Positions 1 to 10,600 of a DNA stretch of 64,000 bases are shown here, piece by piece. The stretch is from Halichondria panicea (Eukaryota; Porifera; Demospongiae; Suberitida; Halichondriidae): the NCBI RefSeq assembly GCF_963675165.1, contig NC_087381.1, positions 6,976,419 through 7,040,418 on the forward strand, given 5' to 3'. Position 1 is the stretch's first letter. Every line of letters begins with the position of its first letter. Both the position numbers and the translations under genes were made by a program. The notes below the pieces were generated by a model. It worked only from the letters and a program-made list of their open reading frames with translations. It was not told where the DNA came from and searched no databases.

Positions 1-194
1 CATGGTCACATGACTGAAATAGGGAATGTACATGTAGTAATCCAGCCCTGGGAGTTATGTGGTCAATTATGGCTTCATTATGTTGTTGACAAGTATGCCA
101 GGGACTTTTAACTTTAGCTGGTTGAAAGCTTATCAGTTCTAGATGTCAGTGTCAGTGAAGTTATGACAAGTTATGACACCACTCAGAGCCTCAC

Positions 195-2118
195 CTGACC
201 TCCAGCATGAGTGCCACCATCCCTGCTGCTATTGGAGCAGCTGCAGAAGTACCTGAAAACTTATCAGTACAACCTCCGTGATTAGAACCATCTGTGGTTA
301 CGATGCTACGACGTTGACCGTTACTATAGGTAACGGCGAGCATTGCGGCACAGGGCTCTGCGTAATAGGGCATTCTGTTGAGCTCATCCACAGCACCTGA
401 GGAGATGGTACATGTCTTCACAATATGTAACTACTACATGCACAGAAGTATTTCAGCACATCATTGGAAAGGTAATTCTGAGAACTATCAATTAGTTTTG
501 AAATTGGACAATCTGGGATTACAGGCTCTTAAGAAACCAACTGGGCATAACTTTAGGTTGAAACTAAAAATGCTGTAGCTTTACGAGAGGTGGTATCACA
601 TGACATGCTTACATCGCAATATCTGGGACTGATAAATGCATAAGTACGGTAATAATAATCTATTGAGTAGCTATTAGCTGGTTACCGATGGTCAATGTGT
701 AGACTGAGTTAGCGTATCCATCGAAGTTGCAGTTGTCGTTCATTGTCCCTCCGTTACCAGAGGCAAACACATACACGCTACCGTAACCATAGCGACCAAG
801 ATGCGTACCAAGGTGCAATGCCTCCTATAGCAAATAAACACATGTAACATATGATTAATAATCATTATCTGCATATTGTAATTTAAGATATTTTCGTAAT
901 TATGTTTAATTAGAAAGTATTTATTCCAGTTAGTGCTCACCTGTGCTAGTTTCCCGGGCCCCTCTATGGTGCGGCCGTTATCCTCAGGCCCCCAACTGCA
1001 ACTATACACATGGTTAACATGAGCCTTGTACACAAACGATTGAGCTTCCAAAATATCCGTGACACTTCCATCGAGCATTCGTATCCCGGACACACGGCTA
1101 CCAAATGCCACGCCCACTCCACACACATCATTGTTGGCTACTGCCGCTATTAGTCCAGCACATCTGTATGAGGGGGGGAGTCAAAGTTTAATGGCTTTGT
1201 TGACATACTAACTTTATTGGTTTCGACATAATGAAAGCATTCCCTGGCAGAGTGTGGGCACGTTCACTACACAAGTTAGGGACAATGGGGGCCAGAAATA
1301 AATCACTGATTCTATAAGTAGACCTAACTTTTTTGGGGAAATCGGATGTTCACAACACAAGTTATATAGCTCACGCTTTTTTTTTCGAAAATGGACAATT
1401 TGGGCTGACCTAAGCACCATAATTATTGTGTGTGTACCTAGTGCCGGGGTGTGTGTGTGTGTGTGTGTACCTAGTGCCGGGGTGTGTGTGTGTGTGTGTG
1501 TACCTAGTGCCGGGGTGTGTGTGTGTGTGTGTGTGTACCTAGTGCCGGGGTGTGTGTGTGTGTGTGTGTACCTAGTGCCGGGGTGTGTGTGTGTGTACCT
1601 AGTGCCGGGGTGTGTGTGTGTGTGTGTGTGTGTACCTAGTGCCGGGGTGTGTGTGTGTGTGTGTGCCTAGTGCCGTGGGTGTGTGTGTGTGTGTGTACCT
1701 AGTGCCGGGGTGTGTGTGTGTGTGTGTGTACCTAGTGCCGGGGTGTGTGTGTGTGTGTGTGTACCTAGTGCCGGGGTGTGTGTGTGTGTGTGTGTACCTA
1801 GTGCCGGGGTGTGTGTGTGTGTGTGTGTGTACCTAGTGCCGGGGTGTGTGTGTGTGTGTGTGTACCTAGTGCCGGGGTGTGTGTGTGTGTGTGTACCTAG
1901 TGCCGGGGTGTGTGTGTGTGTGTGTGTGTGTACCTAGTGCCGGGGTGTGTGTGTGTGTGTGTGCCTAGTGCCGTGGGTGTGTGTGTGTGTGTGTACCTAG
2001 TGCCGTGGGTGTTGTCCAGCTTTGTTTTGAGGTTAGGTAAGGGATCAGCATCGTCACTATTGAAGTCATAGCTGCCCAGCCGTTCCTGTGTGTGTGTGTG
2101 GGTGGTGTGTATGTGTGT

Positions 2119-2169
<51 letters not shown>

Positions 2170-2854
2170 TGTATTACAATTATTGTTGTGAAATTTTTAC
2201 ACATGAATCAAATTAAGTCCTTCACTGCTCCAAAGTGAGTTTGCAACTGTACTTGATAGCATAATTATAATTACTCACGTAGTTTCTGAGCAAGTCTGCA
2301 TTAGTGTACTCTAGTCCATCGTCGACCACGGCAACCACCACGCCACGCCCAGTTATATTGTGACGCCATATTCCTGTAGCATTGATGTCGTGACCTCGCT
2401 CCCTAGTATTGTGGAGATGCCATTGGTCGATGTATTTGGGGTCATTAAAGGTCAACATAGGGTCAGAGGTCAACACAGCGTCAGAGGGGGAATCCCTATT
2501 AATCAGGTTTCGTTTAGTTCGCTTCAATACAACTTGTTTTAATGACCACAAAATGTTCGAGTGATTTTCCAAAATATTATCGATAGTATTACGTGCATTT
2601 CTTGTTTTTGTGTTTTCTGTGAATTTGTACATGTCTTGAAATGGTTCGATACGTCCTTGATTGACTAATCCCATCTCCATGGCAACTCTATCGGCCAAAG
2701 TGTTCATCTCTTCCACCAGTGTGTGTGTGTGTGTTAACTTGACTGCCCACATAGTCTTGTCTTCACTGCTCCATGTTCTGGTTGCCATGGTGAACAGTAA
2801 ACTACAGTAGGACAATATCAGATCGTTGTACTTCATTATTGAGAGTTGATACAA
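195..2854 (-). CDS. Furin/kexin-like proprotein convertase, 5' part of gene (5 exons, partial)
   Basis: Subtilisin-family (S8B) endoprotease expected to cut secretory precursors after dibasic sites in the Golgi/secretory route. Exons on the minus strand, in order: 2854-2279, 2085-1997, 1163-941, 824-686, 396-195. All junctions are GT-AG and in frame (409 codons plus two bases). Exon 1 has a hydrophobic N-terminal stretch ([10 protein letters not shown], likely signal peptide), a prodomain ending in the self-cleavage site KRTKR, and the catalytic Asp in [11 protein letters not shown]. The catalytic His is in NTHGTRCAG across exons 2-3. The oxyanion Asn is in FASGNGG (exon 4) and the catalytic Ser in FSGTSAAAP (exon 5). 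The P domain and C-terminus lie left of the window. The start at 2854 was chosen because it precedes the hydrophobic stretch; Met at 2836 would also work. The family is certain; the subtype is not. Confidence 0.92.
1428..2000. repeat. Minisatellite made of repeated exon-end/5' splice site units, convertase intron 2
   Basis: About twenty tandem units of GTACCTAGTGCCGGGG followed by (GT)n. Read on the minus strand, each unit is the last bases of convertase exon 2 (ending CGGCACTAG) plus the donor gtacacac. The unit at the real exon border and two internal ones carry GTGCCGTGGGTG, the coding form; the others carry GTGCCGGGG. The array therefore appears to have grown from the exon 2/intron 2 junction into the intron. 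Confidence 0.95.
2086..2173. repeat. (GT)n microsatellite, convertase intron 1
   Basis: Imperfect GT/CA dinucleotide run directly next to the acceptor of convertase exon 2. It supplies the pyrimidine-rich context of that acceptor on the minus strand. Confidence 0.9.
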
Positions 2855-3031
2855 ACTGTTCAGCCTCTTGTAAATTGTTGAGTCTTTAGTCTTCAGATTT
2901 CATGTTTGTTATGTTTTTTAATGGGCGTGACATTGTTTTGATTAGTTTTCGTTTATTTAGTTAACCATTATTACCCACCTAGGCTTAGTCTATAATGCAT
3001 TTGTTTTGTAACGATCTTTACCCACCCTACC
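2855..3031. promoter_or_regulatory. Short bidirectional intergenic region between convertase and NATD1-like genes
   Basis: The two start codons are 177 bp apart in divergent orientation, so both 5' UTRs and promoters must fit here unless there are unseen upstream non-coding exons. No TATA box or CpG cluster is obvious. The promoter role is inferred from gene arrangement only. Confidence 0.4.
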
Positions 3032-3706
3032 ATGTTGGCTACTAAACATTGTATATCTTTGTTGAGAGTGATGTCGGTCAGTGCAGCGTCCGTGCGACAC
3101 GACAGCAGTGTTAGGAGGTTCATTTTCTGCCCCTGGATAATGGTAAATAACGTGTTATATCACCCTCACCCCATACCCCATACTGTCACACCATACCCAT
3201 ACCCCGTGCACACACACCACCCTATACCCGTGTGCACACACCACCCTTCACACATTACCCTTCACCACATACCTGTGTGCACACACCACCCTTCACACAC
3301 CACCCTTCACACACCACCCTTCACACATTACCCTTCACACACCACCCTTCACCACATACCCGTGTGCACACACCACCCTTCACACATTACCCTTGCACAC
3401 ACCACCCTTCACCACATACCCGTGTGCACACACCACCCTTCACCACATACCCGTGTGCACACACCACCATTAGGTCAGGAAGGCTACCTACAGTACCACA
3501 CCATATCAGTACATGGACAGACTGTACTGGACCTAACACATACAGAGGTCCCCTCCTCACATCGTGGCCAAGGACTAGGAGGAGTCCTCACTAAAGCAGC
3601 TCTAGATCATGCTGTCACTTCTGGTGTCAAAGTCAGGCCGACTTGTACCTACGTGCAACACTATGCCAGCAAGCACCCCGAGTATTGTGCGATAGTGGTG
3701 GACTAA
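3032..3706 (+). CDS. natd1: NATD1-like GNAT-fold N-acetyltransferase domain protein (2 exons, 112 aa)
   Basis: Small GNAT-superfamily protein resembling NATD1; acetyl-CoA binding is expected from the family and the substrate is unknown. Exon 1 is 3032-3142 and exon 2 is 3479-3706, joined in phase 0 with acceptor attaggtcag. The product is 112 aa, close to the usual length of about 113. Exon 1 carries the basic start VRHDSSVRRF. Exon 2 carries LDLTHTEVPSSHRGQGLG, where the RGQGLG loop is the acetyl-CoA pyrophosphate-binding motif (Q/R-x-x-G-x-G/A), followed by LTKAALDHAV and a tail with TCTYVQHYASKHPEY. A second in-frame Met lies at codon 14 (3071). The intron is almost wholly a CA-rich minisatellite. 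A readthrough ORF crosses that intron but encodes only His/Pro/Thr repeat. Confidence 0.85.
   Translation: MLATKHCISLLRVMSVSAASVRHDSSVRRFIFCPWIMVNNVLYHPHPIPHTVTPYPYPVHTHHPIPVCTHHPSHITLHHIPVCTHHPSHTTLHTPPFTHYPSHTTLHHIPVCTHHPSHITLAHTTLHHIPVCTHHPSPHTRVHTPPLGQEGYLQYHTISVHGQTVLDLTHTEVPSSHRGQGLGGVLTKAALDHAVTSGVKVRPTCTYVQHYASKHPEYCAIVVD
3165..3475. repeat. CA-rich minisatellite filling the NATD1-like intron
   Basis: Tandem blocks built from CACACCACCCTTCAC and CACATACCCGTGTGCA, repeated irregularly up to the acceptor. It makes long His/Pro/Thr open frames that I do not regard as coding. Confidence 0.9.
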
Positions 3707-4135
3707 CAATATCTCAATAGCAAGATTATGTTTTGTCATTAAGTCATTAAGTTCAGAGTGCATAACATGTTCTGCTCCTTTAATGTCTTAATTATTATTA
3801 TGTAGATCATTTGTGATGTCATAACTATAGCTAGGGTAACCTCCTGTTGGAGGCTAATAACCCTGGTGATTAGATTATCACTGATAAGGAGCAAAGTATG
3901 TGTCTAGGCAACTGCTTTTAACTTCTGTATGGCTTGCTTGTTTGTGGCCAAGAGCTCTATTGATAGTCACCAGCTGCTGCTAATAATCAGTTGGTCCTCT
4001 GTGTTATGTGTGTGTGTACAACCTCTGTTCTAGAAACTTGCGTCTTACATCTCAGCTTACAGAAAGCCTTCCTCCTGCATGCCTTGGTATTCAGTAGCAG
4101 ATTGAAGGTTCAGCTCAAAACCTGTACGCGCGCGC

Positions 4136-4177
<42 letters not shown>

Positions 4178-5680
4178 ATGGTAACTGGAGTGGGTAGCAC
4201 TCTATCATTCTAGATCTTGCAAAAGTTCCATACTGTTTGTGAAACTGATACATCCCTTTCTATTTCATTACCCAACACAAGAACCACTTCAATCACTGCA
4301 AAGTGAGTGATGGTGATATGAAGGGATGGTGATATGACTTCCCCCCTTTCCTTGCAGGAAGGCTGCCACCACGTGCACACGAGAGGAACCATGATACTGT
4401 TGGTAGCTACCAACCCTGACAGCCACACTGACTTCCAGCTACTATGTTACAGTGTAGCATATTTGGGGGTAGAAAAACCTATTAATTCCATGGAGGGGAA
4501 TATTTTGGTTGCTATTATGTGGTTGTATTGGTACAGTGAGGTGGTCACTTCCCCACCACTGTGAGTGAGTGTCTTGTTGTGAGTTATCACTGCCTGTTTA
4601 TATAGCAATAAATCACTGACAGTGTGGAAAGCATCTCAGCCTAATTAATGCATGTGTCACCTCTCAACACAAACATGGATAACTGCATGTACCTCATCCT
4701 AACAGCAGATGCTAGCATGCACACTATGACAGAGTGTGTGTTGTTGACCACTCTGCAGCACTGCAGCAGCTTCACCTAGCCGCCTCTATCTGATGTCAGA
4801 TAAGACCTACTACCGTGTATTGCCACCAGCAGACCACAGTAAATGGGCTGACTTGATAAGTGCTTTGTTGATAACACCGTGCTACATGTGGTGGTTTTGT
4901 ACTGAATGCCTGTCACAGTGTACCTGTTGTAGAGTGAATGAGATGAGGTTAGAGTGAACCATGGACTGCACAATGCATCTCATGTCCACACTTTTGTCTC
5001 TCTATAGCTGCTACAGTTGCTCAGTGAATGGCTTTTGATTCTGAATGACCGACTGTACTCACATCTTTTGTTAGAAAAGATAAAACCTTTTACCACCTTT
5101 TTAGCCAATGCATCGCTAGTGTGACTATATGCAGGAATTATAATGAACGTTTCCATGGACATAAGCGTGTGGTTTTAGGTGCATTAAAACGTGCCAGATG
5201 GGCCTCATGGGGTAGTGGGGTTATGATGGGGAAATAATGGGAAATTGTTTGCTGCTAAAATTTCGAAATACCTTCCTGGTGAATGCAACATCCACAATGC
5301 ACACACACACACACAGATATAAAATCCTCATACAGGATAGATTACTACATGTAGCTTCATGGCATGTATACATTTTTGTGGTTGTTATATACCAGCAAAA
5401 GATATGAGTCACCTAGAACAATCACTAACACATCACCTCATTGTGTGTACATGTGGGTGTGTAGTGCAAGTCAATTTACGCGATATGCGCGGGCTCACGT
5501 GATGCATGAGGTCGCGACTACAAGAGATGTCCAGAAGCAACGTGGCTCACAAAATCCTTTTTATCATTTCTGACAAGGCTTTTTTAGCAGCTTTTTAACC
5601 CACTAACCGACGGTACAGCCGAGGAACCAATACCTACAGTGGACTAAAGATTTGCTACGACCTTCAACACTCGCTACAAG
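3707..5680. other. Intergenic region, no supported gene
   Basis: Contains the presumed 3' UTR of the NATD1-like gene and the upstream region of the CPEB1-like gene. Two splice-like segments were looked at: 4031-4087 after ctgttctag, and 4358-4400 after tttccttgcag. Their translations match nothing I recognise. A CACGTG E-box occurs near 5496 in a GC-richer stretch before the CPEB start. Confidence 0.5.
4124..4180. repeat. (CG)n(TG)n alternating purine-pyrimidine tract
   Basis: An uninterrupted alternating run starts with CG dinucleotides and continues as TG. This is the classic composition for left-handed Z-DNA under negative supercoiling. It is intergenic. Confidence 0.85.
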
Positions 5681-7625
5681 ATGCCTGAAATCTGCACTTC
5701 GGTAAGAAAAGCTTTTAATAATTATTATTTTATATGCAGACGATATTTTAGCTAGCCAGCCATCTCGCTGCATGCGCATAGTCGCGAGCTGCTTGCTGGC
5801 TTGTTGTTAATGATGTAGGGTGTGTGTTGCAATGATCATCTAGCTAGCTGGTGGTATCATGGACTAATCTTATTAAAATTGTTGTTTTCATATGAATCAT
5901 AATTATAATATCCTGTTATTTCCTATACAGCCTGTTAGTTCTCCAGAAGGCAGTGAGGGAGAAGCTCCTGTTATATTCAACAAGAGAGCAGGTCCAATAC
6001 AGCGAACAAGCTCAGAGCCTGCCAACAAGAGTCAAGGTATCATTATTAAAACCTGCTGCAGCCCATTTAACCATCATACCTCCTAATATGCTACCCAATA
6101 ATAATTATAGCTAGCTAGCTATAGTTGTATTCGCTGGCAATGCTTGTATCCATTAACTGCTGGTATTTGGCATGCAAGCTGTGAGAGGACTGACTGCCAA
6201 ATAGTCTTGAAAGTGATTATGTGGTAAGGCAGGTATTCACTTTCAAGCTCTGTGGGTTACATATACATTACCATATAGAGTAGTACAAGGTCCCCTCACC
6301 ATCCCCCCCCCCTCACCACCCCCCTCCCTCACTATCCCCCTCTCTCCCATAGTGCCGATGACACAGAGTCCCTGGACTTACAGTGCTACGATGGACCTCC
6401 CTCTCACGCGGTCATTCAATAGCAGCTCTTCAGAGAGCTCGCTGGACTCAGGGTTCGAGTCTCTTGGCAACAAGCCACACCCACTCAGCCCTGGGGTCGT
6501 CATGGTGAACCCTGCTAATAACGGACCTGAACCATCTCTCTCTGATATGCTGGTGAGGAATATAATACAAGTGACAATAATGTTATGCAGTTAGTGTGCT
6601 ATGTAGCTATGGAAGGTGGGAAATATTTTAACTGAAGCGAATAATTTTATAGCTAGTAATTTGTTGGAGATGAATTATGTTCCACTATATCGTGGTCAGG
6701 TTTATAATTATCTGGTCGTTATTTTTATTGGCTGAATCACTCAATAGCAGCTAGCTCTGCGGTACTCAAGTTACAAGGTGTGAATATTGTTACAGCTAGT
6801 GTAGACTGTGTCTGTTGAGAGGATGTGGTCGTCAGAGTGATCCATTGTTCTCATGATTGAGCCTTCACTTGCTATCTGTGCTAGTGACAATATATTTACA
6901 ATGTTTGCAACAGAACAATTGTGATTCAAGCAACAGTATAAGTGTATAATATAAGACCTTCCTTCATGATATGCGGTAGAAATTTTAAAGAATATTAAGA
7001 ATATTTGAGCGTTAATTTTTGTACACAGTGTAAATCATGCCTTTGTGCATAGTGGTACATATCACGCTGATGCTATCTCCCCGCCCACCACACACACACA
7101 CACTACACAGAGCCGAGTGTCACTGACAGCCCACCCACTCAGAGAGCCCTACATTCCTCAGTATCCTGACCACGCCTACTACCATGCCCCCTCTCGTGAC
7201 GGCGACGCCCTCCTACACACGATGGGCACATCCGACGGAGAGTCAGACCACTTCTCACTGTCAAGCTCACCTGAGGTATGATTAATTTTTCTCTTTTTAT
7301 TGCAAGAAATATCAATCATGTCTGTATAATTTTATAGAGTCTCTAGTTTGCCCTCTTATAATAATAATTTTGGCTGAAAATCTAGAAAAAGCACACAAGC
7401 CTTATAGCCTCACAGCCTGCATCATGTGACACTCACTGCTGACATGATTGTGTTCATTATCAAGATGGGTGTTAAATTCTTCCTATACAATAAATGACTG
7501 CCCTCCTCTGCTAGATGATTGATAGCAGCCCAGTGGAGGCAGGCTGTGAGGGACGTTTCACCTGGCTGACTGGTCACCCACCACATCCACAGCTGAGGAG
7601 ACCAGCTCCACTCTTCACTGGTACG

Positions 7626-7667
<42 letters not shown>

Positions 7668-10600
7668 TATACTATCTGTGTAAGTTGTTGCCCACTTTCA
7701 AGGAAATGTTTGTTTTTGGTTTGCCTTAATTAGCTTTGATAATGTTATCTGATAAAATGATTGCTTTTGGTCTGCTATAGAAAGCAAAATTGTTGATTAT
7801 CAAAATACAGATATAGATGCTATTATACAGACCACACCCCCTCTACAGGTGGTGGTCCACCGGGAATGTTTGATGTGCCTGCTCCTTTATACGAGGGTAT
7901 GCCAGTTGACAGGATCTACCTCCCACCACCCTCACACTTCACGCCACCGCCCACTCCACCCACACACTATCCCAACGGACACATGGGCTCAGTCGGCTGT
8001 CGTACAGTGTATTCCGGCCCATCGGCAGGTATGTAACCGTTTCAATATTACTCGACCTAATTAACAGTACACATTCATAAAATTAACCTATCACTGATTT
8101 AGCGTCAGGTTGCATTTACTCCGTGGTGTATAATGACAGTGCTTAGTTTTCAATCTCGTGTTTTTGTTCTGATCTTTAGCAAACAGTAGATGGTGTATTA
8201 TCTGCTCTTGTCATCTGGCTGGTGTGTGTACAGTCCATGTACCATAACTGTAGTATCGGTAGTATGACCTCATGGCTGTGTAGAGATCTAGGTCATCATA
8301 GTTAGACACTGCTTGTGGAGTCAGAAGCCCAAAGTCACAATTAGTATCTCGAGGCTATCGAGGATACTAATAGTGCCTCAGGTTATACATTGTTCTGTTT
8401 TTTTGTACTGTAAGCATATTATTTTTGTTTTTTCCTATGTATGCCTCTCGGGGCGTAGCTGCATGGAGGTGTTGTGTGTGTGAAGTGTGGGCTGGTGGTT
8501 GTGAGCACTCTGGGGGGTGGAAGTCCTAGCAGTGGCCCTAGCATATGGTGGATGATAGCTAGGCTGTAGTTGTATGGCCTCCTGCCTGACATCATCAATA
8601 CACCAGCTGACCTGTGTACTACCGTGTTACTAGAATGTTGGGTGAGTGAACGAATGAACCAAATCAGTAAAAAAAATTTGATATTTTGCGATCTAACTTT
8701 TGCTGGCAGATTATATCAGTTGTCTTGTTACGGCTATGATTAACTGAGTCTATAACCCCATTGCTTAGGCTTGTGTGTACAGCTAATACATATTACTGGG
8801 GCTTGTTATACTGCAGTTAGGAGGTAAAGCCCTATAGCTAGTAGCAAGTGAAACCTCCACTAGGAAGTATATATCAATACAGGCTAGTGGATTAATGGTT
8901 GGTTGACACTGCTTTCCAGTTAGCTTTCCAGTGGTCTAGCTTTATTGTGAGTGATGGCAGAGGGGGTTGGCCTGTACATACTAGCTGTGTGTGCATTGTC
9001 CTGTTGGCCCTGTACACACTGTCCATTGTCCTGTCCCTAACTGCAGTACTGACTGAAGGCATAAGGTATTAAAAGCTACAGTGCACATGTACAGTATTAG
9101 TATAGAGATTTGTGTGCTGATATTCCAGCATTGTCCTCCCTGTGTTTACTAGTGTCAGTCATGGTTATTGTCCAACAGTCACTGTGTGCTGCTTACTTCC
9201 CTAGGGCATATTTCTGGGCAAAAGTATTCACTGTTCCTTGTAGAAGCCTTGTAGCTGTTGACCACAGCTTGTGTAAGGTGCTCTAGTTGGTTGGCTTCAA
9301 CAGTGACCTCTACCATTGACTGCCAGCAACACCTGCTGCCTGTGTGTGTGTCATAGCCCCACTGACAGACTCTAGTAGCTGCTTGTGTGTGCTTAGCCTA
9401 GGCCCTGGTAGCCGAGTGCCTATGTCAGTGGTAACTAAAAAACATCACTATAAAATAACAAATAATAGGCTGATGATATTAACAGTAGTGTCTGGCAGCC
9501 CCCTCCTCCCACCAGCACTGCCATTGTCTATTCCATGCTTATTGATGTAGCTATTAGGTCCACTGCCAAAGAGGAAAGCTTCATTGATGATGTACACACA
9601 TGCTTGAATACTCTGACCCATGCATGGCTGAATCAGCAGCACTGCCAAGACCTTGCTAATACTGTGTAACGACATTGTCATTACACAGAGCTATACAACC
9701 AGCTATTTTTTTTGTTTTCTCCTGCCAACAAAGTTATGTGATAATTACAATACATTATATTCAAGCCCCTCCCCCTGTATCAGGTGCACTGACAGAGCTG
9801 GTGTGCACATGGAGTGGTGAGCTGCCTCCAAGGAGACACAAGAACCCCACCTTCTCTTGTAGAGTGTTCCTCGGTGGAGTGCCCTGGGACATCACTGAGG
9901 TAAGTATAGTCACTATATTACAGTGGAGGGTACATGTAGTTGTTGTTAGGCTGTGTGTGTTTGGCAGATGATGAGTTTTCTTATCTGACACCTCTTGTCT
10001 GAGCGACGCAATGAGCAAACTTTGACCTCTGATGCCAAATCTCCATAATTATACACTGAATCTTTGCAACATAAAAAAAAATTCTTGGGGGTTGAGAATT
10101 CCTTATATGGAAGACGTTTTATAGCATGTACATGCAGCCTTAGGAAGCTGTGTGCTGGTAGACAAGTTGTCACAACATTATTTAGATTTGTGTGAGGATA
10201 ATGTGATGGGCTGTCTAGAGCTACAGATTCATCTCTTGGGTTTAGTACTTTAGTGAAGTGGACAGTGATTACCACATTGTTTGCTTTCTGAGAATATACA
10301 AGAGTCCATGGTCAGGAAAAGTATAATTATTAGTGTGTGTTTATTTATGGACAAGTTACCCTCCACACATCACACACACTCCACACCCACACAGGTTGGT
10401 CTGCAGCAGGCGTTCCAAATCTATGGTCCACTGAACATTGACTGGCCAGGCAAAGAGAATAAACACAGCCGCCATCCACCCAAAGGTGAGCACAGGCGTG
10501 AGTACCATGGTTACAAGGGCCACCAAGCCAGTGTGATATACTCTAAATAGTTCTGACTGAATAACTGGTATTAGGTAACAGGTGGAGGGGCCTGTAGCCT

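Noticed and set aside
1428-1937. Cys-Val repeat open frames
   Set aside because: Translations of the GT-rich minisatellite in a convertase intron, on the opposite strand to the gene.
3232-3594. His/Pro/Thr-rich frame overlapping the NATD1-like gene
   Set aside because: Different frame through a CA-rich intron minisatellite; the conserved GNAT residues are in the other frame.
4334-4564. Possible exon after tttccttgcag
   Set aside because: Good acceptor, but the translation matches nothing I know and no partner exon fits.
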